Of a stretch of DNA of 64,000 nucleotides, positions 44,096 through 54,644 are shown piece after piece (the stretch's first letter is position 1; every line of letters begins with the position of its first letter). A program made the position numbers and the translations under genes. Origin of the DNA: Cytophagales bacterium Alg240-R148 (GTDB lineage: Bacteria; Bacteroidota; Bacteroidia; Cytophagales; Cyclobacteriaceae); assembly GCA_900537185.1 (NCBI GenBank), contig LS999828.1, positions 622,706 through 686,705 of the forward strand, read 5' to 3'. The notes below the pieces were generated by a model. The model was not told where the DNA came from. It searched no databases and worked only from the letters and a program-made list of their open reading frames with translations.

Positions 44096-45085
44096 ATGGA
44101 TGCAATAAGAAACGACTGGACTAAAGAAGAAATAAAGGCCATTTACGACAAACCTGTATTGGAGCTAATGTTCGAAGCTGGAATGGTACACAGAAAGTAC
44201 CACGAGCCAAGCGAGGTTCAGGTATGTACTTTGCTTTCAGTTAAAACTGGAGGATGTCCAGAAGACTGTGGCTATTGCCCGCAAGCGGCCCGTTACCACA
44301 CAGATGTTAAGGTTGAAAAATTATTGCCGACAGAGGTGGTTTTGAACAAGGCCCTTGAGGCAAAGGAATCTGGAAGTACCCGTTTTTGTATGGGAGCGGC
44401 TTGGAGAGAAGTTCGAGACAACAAAGATTTCGATCGCGTTCTGGACATGGTAAAAGGAGTTTCTTCTATGGGAATGGAAGTTTGTTGTACACTGGGTATG
44501 TTGACCGACGAACAAGCTAAAAAATTAAAAGACGCAGGGCTTTACGCCTACAACCATAACATCGATACTTCTGAAGAGTTTTATGAAGATGTTATCAGTA
44601 CGCGAAAATACGATGATAGGCTGGAAACCATAGACAATGTTAGAAACAATGAGATTTCTGTTTGTTCTGGTGGTATTATTGGAATGGGAGAATCTGAAGG
44701 AGATCGAGTAGGTATGTTGCATACTTTAGCCACTCTTACAGAACACCCAGAGTCAGTACCTGTTAATGCATTGGTACCTGTTGAAGGTACTCCGATGGAA
44801 GACCAACCCCGTGTTTCGGTTTGGGAAATGGTCCGGATGATTGCTACAGCAAGAATCGTTATGCCAAAGGCCATGGTCCGATTGTCTGCAGGAAGAGTAA
44901 GAATGAACTTAGAAGAACAAGCATTGTGCTTTTTAGCCGGTGCCAATTCAATATTTGCAGGGGACACTTTGCTTACCACTCCTAACCCTGGGTATGTGGA
45001 AGACAAAGAAATGTTCCAAATTTTAAATTTACAACCAAGGGCTTCGCATAAGGAGTCAGTGAAATTTGAAAAAATACCTCAATAA
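44096..45085 (+). CDS. bioB: Biotin synthase
   Basis: This radical SAM enzyme inserts sulfur in dethiobiotin. 329 residues with the cluster motif [12 protein letters not shown] (C-x3-C-x2-C) near residue 53 and the family patterns [11 protein letters not shown] and SAGRVRMN. No other biotin gene is adjacent. It follows sppA by 4 nt and is closed by a strong terminator. Confidence 0.97.
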   Translation: MDAIRNDWTKEEIKAIYDKPVLELMFEAGMVHRKYHEPSEVQVCTLLSVKTGGCPEDCGYCPQAARYHTDVKVEKLLPTEVVLNKALEAKESGSTRFCMGAAWREVRDNKDFDRVLDMVKGVSSMGMEVCCTLGMLTDEQAKKLKDAGLYAYNHNIDTSEEFYEDVISTRKYDDRLETIDNVRNNEISVCSGGIIGMGESEGDRVGMLHTLATLTEHPESVPVNALVPVEGTPMEDQPRVSVWEMVRMIATARIVMPKAMVRLSAGRVRMNLEEQALCFLAGANSIFAGDTLLTTPNPGYVEDKEMFQILNLQPRASHKESVKFEKIPQ

Positions 45086-45087
45086 TA

Positions 45088-45114
45088 AAAAGTCGGCTAT
45101 GACGCCGACTTTTT
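45088..45114. terminator. Terminator after bioB
   Basis: AGTCGGC (45091-45097) pairs with GCCGACT (45104-45110), preceded by AAA and followed by TTTT, with a 6-nt loop. Confidence 0.9.
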
Positions 45115-45183
45115 ATCTTTTATATTGTACGTACTACCTCCATTATAGAATATAACTATTGTAAAATTAGGCACTTAGATAGT

Positions 45184-45238
45184 ATTGCTTTTAAAGCAAT
45201 ATTTCCTTTCTTAATTTGACTAAATCAAGAAAGGAAAT
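45184..45238. repeat. Tandem hairpins between bioB and the histidine kinase
   Basis: Two inverted repeats abut. ATTGCTTT-T-AAAGCAAT (45184-45200) is a perfect 8-bp palindrome. It is followed at once by a 38-nt hairpin in which ATTTCCTTTCTT (45201-45212) pairs with AAGAAAGGAAAT (45227-45238) and, after one mismatch, ATTT with AAAT around the loop GACT. No T-run follows. It is not the bioB terminator, which lies upstream. Confidence 0.7.
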
Positions 45239-45343
45239 TTACTAACTAAGTAATCTATCATTAAATCCGGTTAAAACTTTTTTAGCTTAATAAAAATGCG
45301 TAAAATAATTTTTTATAAGCTATGAAATTGTTGGTTTGTACAT

Positions 45344-47449
45344 ATGTCGTTAATCAAAGACCATAGAAGGTTTGGAATTTGTATTTTTATATTGCTGTTT
45401 GCTACCCTCTTCACAAGGCCAACGTACGCTCAGAGCTATAAAGAATTAATCGCAAAGTTTAACAAAAACGATCTTAATCAAAAGCTAGAAGCTTCGGATG
45501 CGCTCTATAATTTTTTCAAAAATAAAAACACTTCTTCAGCTCGGTACTATGCAGAAGAAATGTACAGCACTTCCTTTTTTTTAAAAGACAGCACCTACCT
45601 ATTTAAAGCGTTAAAAGCACTCGGCAACACCTACCAAAAAGAAAAAGAACACAGCCAAGCCATTCCTTTCTTAATTGAAGCCAAACATATTGCGGAAAAC
45701 TTAAATGCTCCAGAAGACATCAAAAGTATATCCAAAAACTTAGGGTACAGTTATAAGTCGTCGGGCAACTATGCCAATGCCTTAGAATCTTACTTTAAAG
45801 CATTAGCAATGTCTGAAGAAGATGGAAATCAATCGGATGTGGGTTTTTGCACTGCTGCCATCGGGCAAATTTACAAACAACTAGATGATTTTGACAATGC
45901 GCTGAAATACTTAAAATTATCGGAAAGCAACTACCACGAAGAGAGCGATTTAGAACATGAAATAAAGGCAAGAATTGAAATTGCATCCATATTATCGAAA
46001 CAAAACAAACTGGAAGAAAGCATTGCCTACATCAATGAGACCATCCAAAAAAATACTGGAAGAAATGTAAACGCCAGCATGATGGCCGCATTGAAATTTG
46101 AGTTGGGTAGGATTTTCATTCAACAAAAAGAATATAAAAAAGCAGCAATTCAGCTCGATGCTGCTCTTATTTTGATCAAACCTGCCAAAGATTTTTTATT
46201 AAAAATTAACATCTTGAAATACCAGTCTCAATTGGACTTAGACAAAAGAAACTACGCACAAGCGTTGTACCAATTGGACCAAGCTTATGAGCTGACCAAT
46301 CAATACCATTTAGTTGAACCAAAGGCAGATATCTACCAACTCTATTCCAAAATCTATTTATCCAAAGACAACTTTGAGAAAGCACATTATTACCAAACTT
46401 TACAGATAGAGACTCAGAACTTGTTGCTATCTCAGAAAAACATTGAAGGTGTTTCAAAAATTCAGTTGGAATACCAGGAAGAAAAAACAAGGGCATTATT
46501 AGAACAAAAGAACCGGGAAATAGCAAAGAAACAAGCCGAAATCAACAGCACTAGGAAAATTAACATTTACTTGATTCTTGCCACCCTCCTATTCATTAGT
46601 TCCTGTGGTATTTTAATTTACATTTTTAAGGTAAAGTCCAAATCACATCAAAAATTAAGCATGCAACAAACCATTATTGCAGAACAAAATGAAAAATTAA
46701 AAAATGTAAATTCCTACTTAGAGGAAAAAGTAAAAGAAAGAACTAGAGCGTTGAATTTCACGAACAACGCACTTAGCGAGTCCAACCATTCCTTGGACCA
46801 CCTTATTTATAAAACGTCCCATGATATCAGAGGACCATTGGCTACTTTAGAAGGCATTATAAATTTGGCTCTAATGGATGTAAAAGACACCGAAGCTGTT
46901 TCTTATTTCGAGAAATTACAAGAGACTTCATCCAACCTTAACCATATTTTTAATCGGTTAAAATCGGTTAACAAAATTAACAATACCACAATTTTTAAAT
47001 CCGAAATTAAATTGCACCATTTTATTTCGGACATAATAAAAGATGTTAGCCACACCCACCAATTCAATAAAATTGACTTTGAAATAGACATTGATACGCA
47101 TTTGACCATTCATTCTGATCCCTACCTACTGTTTGTTATCATCAGTAATTTGGTGAGCAATGCCATCAAATTTGTGAACCAGTCGGACCGCATCCAGTCT
47201 TTTATTAATTTTAAAGCAGAAACCAATGATGTGGAATGTTCTATTATCATCACAGACAATGGGCTGGGCATAGAGCCCTCTCAGTATGAAAAGATATTCA
47301 AATTGTTTTCTCGTGTTACCGAAAAATCTAAGTATGGGGGTGTTGGTCTTTATCTAGTTAAAATGGCTACTGATAAGCTCAATGGTCGAATCAGCATTGG
47401 AAAATCAGCAGACCTCGATACGCAATTCAAAGTAATACTACCACTATAA
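45344..47449 (+). CDS. TPR-containing sensor histidine kinase
   Basis: A 701-residue membrane kinase. A signal peptide or first helix (about 10-29, ending YAQS) leads to a periplasmic region of TPR-like helices (about 35-360). A membrane helix follows (about 404-424), a coiled coil (about 435-470), then the kinase core with phospho-acceptor H493 in SHDIRGPLATLEG, the N-box NLVSNAIKFV, and the G-boxes DNGLGIEP and GGVGLYLVKM. No response regulator gene is adjacent, so it is an orphan. The ligand is unknown. Such TPR kinases are common in Bacteroidota. Confidence 0.92.
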   Translation: MSLIKDHRRFGICIFILLFATLFTRPTYAQSYKELIAKFNKNDLNQKLEASDALYNFFKNKNTSSARYYAEEMYSTSFFLKDSTYLFKALKALGNTYQKEKEHSQAIPFLIEAKHIAENLNAPEDIKSISKNLGYSYKSSGNYANALESYFKALAMSEEDGNQSDVGFCTAAIGQIYKQLDDFDNALKYLKLSESNYHEESDLEHEIKARIEIASILSKQNKLEESIAYINETIQKNTGRNVNASMMAALKFELGRIFIQQKEYKKAAIQLDAALILIKPAKDFLLKINILKYQSQLDLDKRNYAQALYQLDQAYELTNQYHLVEPKADIYQLYSKIYLSKDNFEKAHYYQTLQIETQNLLLSQKNIEGVSKIQLEYQEEKTRALLEQKNREIAKKQAEINSTRKINIYLILATLLFISSCGILIYIFKVKSKSHQKLSMQQTIIAEQNEKLKNVNSYLEEKVKERTRALNFTNNALSESNHSLDHLIYKTSHDIRGPLATLEGIINLALMDVKDTEAVSYFEKLQETSSNLNHIFNRLKSVNKINNTTIFKSEIKLHHFISDIIKDVSHTHQFNKIDFEIDIDTHLTIHSDPYLLFVIISNLVSNAIKFVNQSDRIQSFINFKAETNDVECSIIITDNGLGIEPSQYEKIFKLFSRVTEKSKYGGVGLYLVKMATDKLNGRISIGKSADLDTQFKVILPL

Positions 47450-47482
47450 GCGAAAAACTCGCTAGCAGTAAATTTTATTACT

Positions 47483-47490
47483 TATCTTTG
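47483..47490 (+). promoter_or_regulatory. Predicted -7 element of metG
   Basis: TATCTTTG matches TAnnTTTG and lies 17 nt before the metG ATG. The matching -33 box is not evident. Confidence 0.4.
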
Positions 47491-47507
47491 CCCAAATTTT
47501 TATAACA

Positions 47508-49565
47508 ATGAACTCAGAACATTCTTCTAAAAAATATACCATTACTGCCGCCTTGCCCTACGCCAATGGGCCGGTTCATATTGGTCACCTTGCTGGAGTA
47601 TACGTGCCAGCAGATATCTATGTGCGTTATTTAAGAAGCAACAACAAAGATGTTGCATTTATATGTGGATCCGATGAGCACGGTGTTCCCATTACCATTC
47701 GAGCTAAAAAAGAAGGGGTAACTCCACAACAAGTGGTGGATAAATACCACGGCATTATCCAACAAGCTTTTTCTGATTTTGGAATCGATTTTGACATTTA
47801 TTCTAGAACCTCCTCGGACACGCACAAAGCAACTGCTTCTGATTTTTTTAAAAACCTATATGCATCGGACAAGTTTGTAGAACAAACATCAGAACAATAC
47901 TTTGATGTTGCCTCCAATCAGTTTCTGGCCGATCGTTACATCACTGGTACTTGCCCTAAGTGCCACCATGAAGATGCCTACGGCGACCAGTGTGAAAATT
48001 GCGGCTCTACCCTTTCTCCTACAGAATTGATTAATCCAAAATCTGCATTAAGTGGAGAGCCTCCGGTGTTAAAAGAAACCAAACACTGGTACCTTCCTTT
48101 GGACCAGCATGAAGCCTGGCTCAAAGATTGGATTGTAAAAGGGCACAAAGAAGACTGGAAAGCCAATGTATATGGTCAGTGCAAATCTTGGATTGATCAG
48201 GGGCTTAACCCAAGGGCCGTAACAAGAGATCTTAATTGGGGTGTCCCTGTTCCAGTAAAAGGAGCCGAAGGCAAAGTATTATACGTTTGGTTTGATGCAC
48301 CTATTGGCTATATATCGGCCACTAAAGATTGGGCTGAGCAAACTGGCAAAAACTGGAAAGATTACTGGCAAAACGAAAACACAGAGTTGGTCCATTTCAT
48401 TGGAAAAGATAACATAGTGTTCCATTGTATTATTTTTCCGGCAATGTTAAAGGCACATGGAGATTATGTACTACCTACACAAGTACCAGCCAATGAATTT
48501 TTAAACCTAGAAGGCAATAAAATATCCACTTCTAAAAACTGGGCTGTATGGTTGCATGAATACCTAGAAGAATTCCCCAACCAACAAGATGTATTGCGGT
48601 ATACCTTGTGTGCCAATGCACCAGAATCCAAGGACAACGACTTTACTTGGAAAGATTTTCAGGCCAGAAATAACAATGAATTGGTAGCCATACTCGGTAA
48701 TTTCATCAATCGAGCTTTGGTATTGACACAAAAATATTTCGACAACAAAGTACCCCAGCAAGGTCCTTTGTTCGATCCTGACAAAGAAGTACTGGAATTG
48801 CTCAGTCAATTCCCAAATAAAATTGCGCAATCCATTGAAAAATACCGTTTCAGAGAAGCCTTGGGCTACTTCATGGATCTAGCCCGATTGGGAAATAAAT
48901 ATTTGGCTGATACGGAACCTTGGAAAGTAATCAAGGAAAGTGAAGAAAGGGTGGGTACCATTTTGAACATAGCCTTACAAATAGCTGCTTCTTTGCAGAT
49001 TACAGGAAGCCCTTTTCTACCTTTCAGCATGGACAAACTAAAAGGATTATTAAACCTTGGAGATTTCCAGTGGGCAGAAGCTGGCCGGTCCAATTTGTTA
49101 CCGGCGGGAACACAGCTCACGGCATCTTCCCTTTTGTTCACTAAAATTGAGGACGATCTAATCGAAAAACAAGTAAAAAAATTGGAAGACAATAAAAAAG
49201 CCAACGAATTGGCCAATGCAAAAGCAACGCCAATAAAAGATACAACCCAATTCGATGATTTCATGAAAATGGACATCCGAATCGGAACTATTTTAGAAGC
49301 AGAAAAACTTAAAAAATCCAAAAAACTGTTAAAGCTCCTAATAGACACAGGACTAGACCAAAGAACAATTTTAAGTGGCATAGCAGAGCATTTTGCGCCG
49401 GAAGATATAATTGGGCAACAAGTTTGTGTATTGGCCAATCTTGCACCTAGAAAAATGATGGGTATTGAATCGGAAGGAATGGTACTTATGGCCGAAGACG
49501 CCGATGGCGCTTTGAAGTTTATCCAACCTGGAGACAAAGTTCAGCCGGGTTCTACCGTATCTTGA
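47508..49565 (+). CDS. metG: Methionyl-tRNA synthetase
   Basis: It charges initiator and elongator tRNA-Met. 685 residues with HIGH-type [10 protein letters not shown] near residue 22, a zinc knuckle ([18 protein letters not shown]) near residue 148, KISTSKNW near residue 338 as the KMSKS-type loop, and a C-terminal tRNA-binding domain (about 582-685, [20 protein letters not shown]). This C-terminal domain makes it the dimeric type. Confidence 0.97.
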   Translation: MNSEHSSKKYTITAALPYANGPVHIGHLAGVYVPADIYVRYLRSNNKDVAFICGSDEHGVPITIRAKKEGVTPQQVVDKYHGIIQQAFSDFGIDFDIYSRTSSDTHKATASDFFKNLYASDKFVEQTSEQYFDVASNQFLADRYITGTCPKCHHEDAYGDQCENCGSTLSPTELINPKSALSGEPPVLKETKHWYLPLDQHEAWLKDWIVKGHKEDWKANVYGQCKSWIDQGLNPRAVTRDLNWGVPVPVKGAEGKVLYVWFDAPIGYISATKDWAEQTGKNWKDYWQNENTELVHFIGKDNIVFHCIIFPAMLKAHGDYVLPTQVPANEFLNLEGNKISTSKNWAVWLHEYLEEFPNQQDVLRYTLCANAPESKDNDFTWKDFQARNNNELVAILGNFINRALVLTQKYFDNKVPQQGPLFDPDKEVLELLSQFPNKIAQSIEKYRFREALGYFMDLARLGNKYLADTEPWKVIKESEERVGTILNIALQIAASLQITGSPFLPFSMDKLKGLLNLGDFQWAEAGRSNLLPAGTQLTASSLLFTKIEDDLIEKQVKKLEDNKKANELANAKATPIKDTTQFDDFMKMDIRIGTILEAEKLKKSKKLLKLLIDTGLDQRTILSGIAEHFAPEDIIGQQVCVLANLAPRKMMGIESEGMVLMAEDADGALKFIQPGDKVQPGSTVS

Positions 49566-49570
49566 TACTA

Positions 49571-49605
49571 TAAAAAAGGCTCGAATTAATTTCGAGCCTT
49601 TTTTC
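49571..49605. terminator. Bidirectional terminator between metG and the methyltransferase gene
   Basis: GGCTCGAA (49578-49585) pairs perfectly with TTCGAGCC (49591-49598), with A's before and a T-run after. Both convergent genes end next to it. Confidence 0.92.
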
Positions 49606-50319
49606 TTATTTTTTCATCAATACAAATACGGTTGGTATTTTATGGATGGATGGTGGGTTCTTTTTCCACCACGTTATGGATTCTGTTCTAATATTTTGGT
49701 CCTTTCCAGTTATATTAACTGCCACACACAACCTTGTTTCAGCGCCACAAGATTCTGTTAACACCCGCAACAGCTTTTCATTCCTAAACGGCGTTTCCAT
49801 AAAAATCATTGCCATTTTATTGTTAAAAGACTCTTGTTCTAAGTATTTTATTTTTTTAATCAAATCGGGTATTTGGATTGGCAAATAACCATGGAAAGCG
49901 AACTTTTGTCCGTTCAACCCCGATGCAATTAAAGCCATCAATATGGATGAGGGCCCAACCAACGGCGCCACCGTTACTTTTTTGTTGTGTGCCCATTCGA
50001 CCGCATTGGTACCAGGGTCTGCAATACCAGGACAACCTGCTTCGGATATAATTCCAATATTTTTACCCTGCAACAAAGGTTTCATAAGTACCGAAAGCTC
50101 TTTGTCCGTGGTCCGCTTGTTCAACAACTCAAATTGTAGCGATTCAATGGTCAGACCTAAGCGCAGGCTGCTAATGTATCGGCGCGCACTGCGTACATTT
50201 TCTACTAAAAACAAATCGCAATGTTTGATGCTTTCTTTTACAGTATCGTTCATTACCTCTAGTGCTGTTTCATCAGCCAAAGGCGCTGGAATTAGATACA
50301 AAACCCCTAATTTACTCAT
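49606..50319 (-). CDS. RsmI-like SAM-dependent methyltransferase (tetrapyrrole methylase fold)
   Basis: A 237-residue protein of the COG0313 family: LYLIPAPLADE at the N-terminus, EAGCPGIADPG near residue 94 and VGPSSILMALIASGL near residue 120. True RsmI methylates C1402 of 16S rRNA, but this shorter form differs from E. coli RsmI in having ENVRSARRYI in place of the usual loop, and may have another substrate. It overlaps the hydrolase gene by 8 bp. Confidence 0.85.
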   Translation of the reverse strand: MSKLGVLYLIPAPLADETALEVMNDTVKESIKHCDLFLVENVRSARRYISSLRLGLTIESLQFELLNKRTTDKELSVLMKPLLQGKNIGIISEAGCPGIADPGTNAVEWAHNKKVTVAPLVGPSSILMALIASGLNGQKFAFHGYLPIQIPDLIKKIKYLEQESFNNKMAMIFMETPFRNEKLLRVLTESCGAETRLCVAVNITGKDQNIRTESITWWKKNPPSIHKIPTVFVLMKK

Positions 50320-51079
50320 CTAAATATTTTTTAATAATCTCTACAAAAATGCCCGGTTGCTCTGCGTGAATCCAATGACCAGCATTTGCAACATCCTTGG
50401 TGGAAGCATTGGGAAACTGGTTCTCGATTTCGTAAATATCTTCATCCAAGATATAGTTGGACTTCGACCCCCTAACAAATAAAGTGCTTCCTTCATAAAT
50501 CAAGTTTTCAGGTAAAGATTTTACAATCTCCTCTATTTTCTCGGTAAGAACCTTAAGGTTAATCTTCCAAGAAAAGCCCTCCGAAGAACGGCTAAGGTTT
50601 TTTAATAAAAACTGCCGAATTCCTACTTCCTGCACGTATTCAGACAATACTTTATCCGCTTCACCTCTGGATTGAATCGCCTCGATTGGGATGGCATTTA
50701 AGCCAGCCAAAATCTCATTGTGGTGCAAAGGGTATTGTTTGGGACCTATGTCCACTACAATTAATTTACGAAGATAACCAGGGTTCAAGGCGGCAAACAA
50801 CATGGCGGCCTTCCCCCCCATGGAATGCCCCATAAGGTCACACCCTTTTAGATCGTGTGCCACTAAAAAGTCGTGGAGGTCATCGGCCATGGTGGAATAA
50901 TCGAACGTACTGCTGTGAACAGATTGTCCGTGGTTGCGCAAATCCACTAAATACAAGGTGTGGGTTTCCTCCAACATTTTGGCTATTGAAAGCCAATTAT
51001 CCGAAGAACCAAACAATCCATGTACTACAACAAGTGGACGCCCTTGGCCCAATTTTCTATAAAACAATTTTTGCCCCAT
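50312..51079 (-). CDS. Alpha/beta hydrolase (YbfF-type esterase)
   Basis: 255 residues with oxyanion-hole HGLFGSSDNW near residue 20, nucleophile Ser in LMGHSMGGKAAML near residue 86, and the C-terminal His in NAGHWIHAEQP. It is probably a cytoplasmic acyl esterase or thioesterase. The start is 15 nt after the M1 peptidase stop, so it may belong to that transcript. Confidence 0.88.
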   Translation of the reverse strand: MGQKLFYRKLGQGRPLVVVHGLFGSSDNWLSIAKMLEETHTLYLVDLRNHGQSVHSSTFDYSTMADDLHDFLVAHDLKGCDLMGHSMGGKAAMLFAALNPGYLRKLIVVDIGPKQYPLHHNEILAGLNAIPIEAIQSRGEADKVLSEYVQEVGIRQFLLKNLSRSSEGFSWKINLKVLTEKIEEIVKSLPENLIYEGSTLFVRGSKSNYILDEDIYEIENQFPNASTKDVANAGHWIHAEQPGIFVEIIKKYLDE

Positions 51080-51094
51080 TTGGTTGAAAATATA

Positions 51095-52990
51095 TTATTT
51101 GGATGTATAATTTAATAGTGCGTCCATGGTATTGGTTGCGACAAAGTGATAATTGGGTCTGGCTTTGCTGTATATTGCATTTGCCATGGTTTTCCCATCC
51201 TCTTTTTCCAACATAGCTTTGTACAAAGGAGTTAAAAATTTCCTTCTACCTGTTTCGATCAAAAAGGTTTCTAACTTTTCGTAACCGGGGGTATAGCCAT
51301 TGGCAATTACATGTAACATCCAAGCCATTGTAATTTCTGAATTTCCGCTGTTGGTGAACCCAAAGGCGGCATCCAGTGCTGCCATTTGTTCCAACGTTAA
51401 ATTTTCTGGCAAAGACCTTAAGAAATGCAACCACTCGTGGGTTGTCCAAGCATCTACTTCTAGGTCCGACAACAAAGCTTTTTCTTGCCACTTCCCTAAC
51501 TGCTTTTCTACTTCTTCAAACCGGTTGCTTGTAGGCTCCGGGCTACCTTCTGGTAAGCCAACGCCATAAACCCATTCTTCATATAAAGCCGCTGGTCTTT
51601 CTATTCCATTGCTCTCAAATAGATCTTTGTCCAAAATGGTTAAAAATGTTTCGGTGTCCATCACAGAAAAAGCATTGGAAGTAAAGTAATTTTTAAGAAA
51701 AACATCAAATCGCTCCCTACCAACTTGTTCTTCCAAATACCTCAAAAACATATACCCTTTGTCGTAAGCAATTGCAGTCATACCGTCATCCGAACTTCTT
51801 CCTTCCAGGTTTAATTTCAATTTGGTATCTTCTGACTGCCCATTTTCCTCCATTTCATGGATTTCTGATTTTAAATCTTGCAACGCCAGAGATGCCAACA
51901 TTTCTGAATAATCCCTTCCGTAAACAGACTCCATAATTCTATGTTCAAAATATACTGTGAACCCTTCATTAAGCCAGAAATCATTCCATGTCGCGTTGGT
52001 TACTAAGTTACCAGACCAACTGTGGGCCAATTCATGCGCCACCAAACTCACCAAAGATTTATCTCCTGCTAAAATGGTTGGGGTGGCAAAAGTCAATCTT
52101 GGGTTTTCCATACCACCAAATGGAAAAGATGGTGGCAATACTATGATATCATAACGATCCCATGCATAAGGACCATACAGTGCTTCGGCAGCTGCAATCA
52201 TGGATTCTAGATCTTCAAATTCATATGCTGCTTTATCCACAACCGATGGTTCAGCATAAACGCCTGATCTTTCCCCAATTTCTCTAAAAACGATATCGCC
52301 AACGGACAACGCCATTAAATAAGAAGGTATTGGCTGCTTCATTTCAAATTCATACAGCCCTGTGTTATTTTTTTGTTGTGGGTTGGACGCGCTCATTACG
52401 GCCAACAAATTACTCGGAACCTGTACTTTAGCATTGTAGGTAAACCGGACCCCTGGACTATCTTGTAAAGGTATCCAGCTTCTTGCCAATATGGACTGAG
52501 ATTGGGTGAATAAAAAAGGCTGCTCTTTTCCGGCCGTTTGGGAAGGGTTTAACCATTGAAGTGCCTGGGCATTGGGATCAGTGGTATACTTAATGGATAC
52601 CAGTTTGGTTTCTGGGTTAATTGGGATGGTCAAAGACTGACCAAAAATTTCGTTGTGCTCCCCCAATGTAAATGTGGCCGCTTCTTTTCCATCCAGCACA
52701 ACAGAAGCAATAGACAATCCATTAATGTCCAATACCAAGTTTTCCGTAGCTTCTAAATTATCTATTGTTAAGATGGCTGTTGCCTCAATTGAAGTAGAGT
52801 CAAAGTTAACTTCTGCCACCCAATCTAAGTGTTTTACAACCACTTGAGATGGGTTGGAATAAGAATGTATGTCTTTTTCTTTCATGGTTTCCATTGTTAC
52901 TGTTTCTTCAGAAGGTTTGTTTTCTGTAGAGGGACCATTACAAGCTCCTAAAAAAGCCAACAATCCAATAATAAAATAAATACTTTTCAT
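51095..52990 (-). CDS. M1-family zinc aminopeptidase lipoprotein (leukotriene A4 hydrolase-like)
   Basis: The start at ATG 52990 gives a clean lipoprotein signal, MKSIYFIIGLLAFLGAC; the longer frame adds two residues. The enzyme has the substrate-anchoring GGMENP, the zinc motif HELAHSWSGN with the third ligand in WLNEGFTVYFE, and a C-terminal helical region like leukotriene A4 hydrolase/aminopeptidase B. About 631 residues. It probably acts in the periplasm or at the surface on peptides. A terminator separates it from nadB. Confidence 0.93.
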   Translation of the reverse strand: MKSIYFIIGLLAFLGACNGPSTENKPSEETVTMETMKEKDIHSYSNPSQVVVKHLDWVAEVNFDSTSIEATAILTIDNLEATENLVLDINGLSIASVVLDGKEAATFTLGEHNEIFGQSLTIPINPETKLVSIKYTTDPNAQALQWLNPSQTAGKEQPFLFTQSQSILARSWIPLQDSPGVRFTYNAKVQVPSNLLAVMSASNPQQKNNTGLYEFEMKQPIPSYLMALSVGDIVFREIGERSGVYAEPSVVDKAAYEFEDLESMIAAAEALYGPYAWDRYDIIVLPPSFPFGGMENPRLTFATPTILAGDKSLVSLVAHELAHSWSGNLVTNATWNDFWLNEGFTVYFEHRIMESVYGRDYSEMLASLALQDLKSEIHEMEENGQSEDTKLKLNLEGRSSDDGMTAIAYDKGYMFLRYLEEQVGRERFDVFLKNYFTSNAFSVMDTETFLTILDKDLFESNGIERPAALYEEWVYGVGLPEGSPEPTSNRFEEVEKQLGKWQEKALLSDLEVDAWTTHEWLHFLRSLPENLTLEQMAALDAAFGFTNSGNSEITMAWMLHVIANGYTPGYEKLETFLIETGRRKFLTPLYKAMLEKEDGKTMANAIYSKARPNYHFVATNTMDALLNYTSK

Positions 52991-53053
52991 AATCATTTAA
53001 GTTTATCAATAAGCTTTAACCGCTTCAAAAGTTAAAAAAAATAAGCAATAATG

Positions 53054-53081
53054 AGATAAAATAAAGTGGGCGGACCCACTT
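53054..53081 (-). terminator. Terminator after nadB
   Basis: On the minus strand AAGTGGG and CCCACTT pair over 7 bp with a 4-nt loop (53064-53081), followed by a T-rich tail (complement of 53054-53063). The stop codon of nadB touches the stem. Confidence 0.8.
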
Positions 53082-54639
53082 ACAAGTCTTTGTTGTGAAA
53101 AACGCCCCTGTTTTCCTTCCTTTTTTTACATTGTTCTATTATCAGGTAGGCCACACTTACAATGTTTCTCAATTCTCCTAATGGCAGACTCAGCTTGGAT
53201 ATCCTGTACAACTCATTAATCTCTTCATAAAGGGAATCTATACTTTTCGAAGCCAACTTAAGTCTTTTATTAGACCTCACAATTCCTACAAAGTCACTCA
53301 TGATGTTTTGAACTTCTTTCCTGAAATGTTTGATTAAAACATTTTCTCCAGGAATTGTCAACCCTTCATCGTTCCATTTTGGCACCTTGATTTGTTCTTT
53401 TAATTGGTTGGCGAGTTCAGAAGCCCGAACAGCACTTCTATGGGCAAAAACCAAGGCTTCAAGTAAAGAATTGGAAGCCAAGCGGTTGGCTCCGTGCAAA
53501 CCTGTTCTGGCACACTCACCACACGCTAATAAATTGTTAATACTCGATTCTCCAAACTCATTAACTACAACCCCTCCACACAAATAGTGCGCCGCGGGAA
53601 CTACTGGAATCCCCTCTTCAAAAACATCTACCCCAATGACCCTGCATTTATTGTATATGTTTGGAAATTCTTCCTTGAATGCTATAGGGTCTAGGTGGCT
53701 GCAATCCAACACCACATAGTCATCACCTGATATTTTTAACTCGGAGTCAATCGCCCTTGCCACAATATCCCTCGAAGCCAATTCGCCTCGATCATCGTAT
53801 TTGAACATAAAACGGATGCCGCGTTGGTCTCTTAAATAGGCCCCTGCCCCTCGTACTGCTTCCGAAATCAAGAAACGTTGCCCGTCTTTGGGTTCGTATA
53901 GAGCGGTAGGATGGAATTGAATGAATTCCATGTCTTGCACATATGCTTTGGCTCGATAGGCCAATGAAATCCCATCCCCTGTAGCAATCACTGGGTTGGT
54001 TGTGTTTTTATATACATTTCCTACACCACCTGATGCCAAAATAGTGGCTTTGGCTGCGATTTTTTTCACTTCTCCGTTTCGGTGGTCCAGGGTATATGCT
54101 CCATAACAGCTATTGTTATGCCCCAGCTTTATCTTTTTCTTATAAACATGGTGGTCGGTTATCAAGTCTATTACAAACAAATGGGTCAAAATTTGAATGT
54201 TATCGTTGGCGTGTATTGCATTTAACAACGTTCTTTCAATTTCAAACCCAGTAATGTCTTTGTGGTGCACTACCCTATTGGCTGTATGCCCACCCTCTCT
54301 ACCAAGTGCAAAGTCACCATTTTCAGTTTTATCAAAATCTGCTCCTTGCTCCAGCATATCATAAAACCTATCAATGCCCTCTTCCACAACCACTCTTACA
54401 ATGGCTTCATCGCACAAACCATCTCCTGCCCTAAGTGTATCCTTAATATGGCTGTCCAACGAATCTTTTACGGCATCCAGCACCACTGCAATACCACCTT
54501 GGGCATATTTGGTGTTGGATTCACTTTCATCCGACTTTGTAACAATAACAATTTTGGCTGTAGGGTTGAGGCCTGCAATTTTTAATGCACAGGTCAACCC
54601 TGCTATGCCCGAACCAATGACTAAAAAATCGGCCTTCAT
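53080..54639 (-). CDS. nadB: L-aspartate oxidase
   Basis: It oxidises aspartate to iminoaspartate with FAD for NAD synthesis. 519 residues; FAD motif VIGSGIAGLTCALKIAG at residue 6, then NTKYAQGGIAVVLD, EGGHTANRVVHHKDITG, QFHPTALY and GANRLASNSLLEALVF. It starts 5 nt after nadA ends, forming a nadA-nadB operon. Confidence 0.97.
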   Translation of the reverse strand: MKADFLVIGSGIAGLTCALKIAGLNPTAKIVIVTKSDESESNTKYAQGGIAVVLDAVKDSLDSHIKDTLRAGDGLCDEAIVRVVVEEGIDRFYDMLEQGADFDKTENGDFALGREGGHTANRVVHHKDITGFEIERTLLNAIHANDNIQILTHLFVIDLITDHHVYKKKIKLGHNNSCYGAYTLDHRNGEVKKIAAKATILASGGVGNVYKNTTNPVIATGDGISLAYRAKAYVQDMEFIQFHPTALYEPKDGQRFLISEAVRGAGAYLRDQRGIRFMFKYDDRGELASRDIVARAIDSELKISGDDYVVLDCSHLDPIAFKEEFPNIYNKCRVIGVDVFEEGIPVVPAAHYLCGGVVVNEFGESSINNLLACGECARTGLHGANRLASNSLLEALVFAHRSAVRASELANQLKEQIKVPKWNDEGLTIPGENVLIKHFRKEVQNIMSDFVGIVRSNKRLKLASKSIDSLYEEINELYRISKLSLPLGELRNIVSVAYLIIEQCKKRKENRGVFHNKDL

Positions 54640-54644
54640 AAATG

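Noticed and set aside
48866-49537. 223-codon open frame antisense to metG
   Set aside because: The tRNA-binding domain of MetG explains the sequence; the antisense product is Ser/Phe-rich with no recognisable domain.
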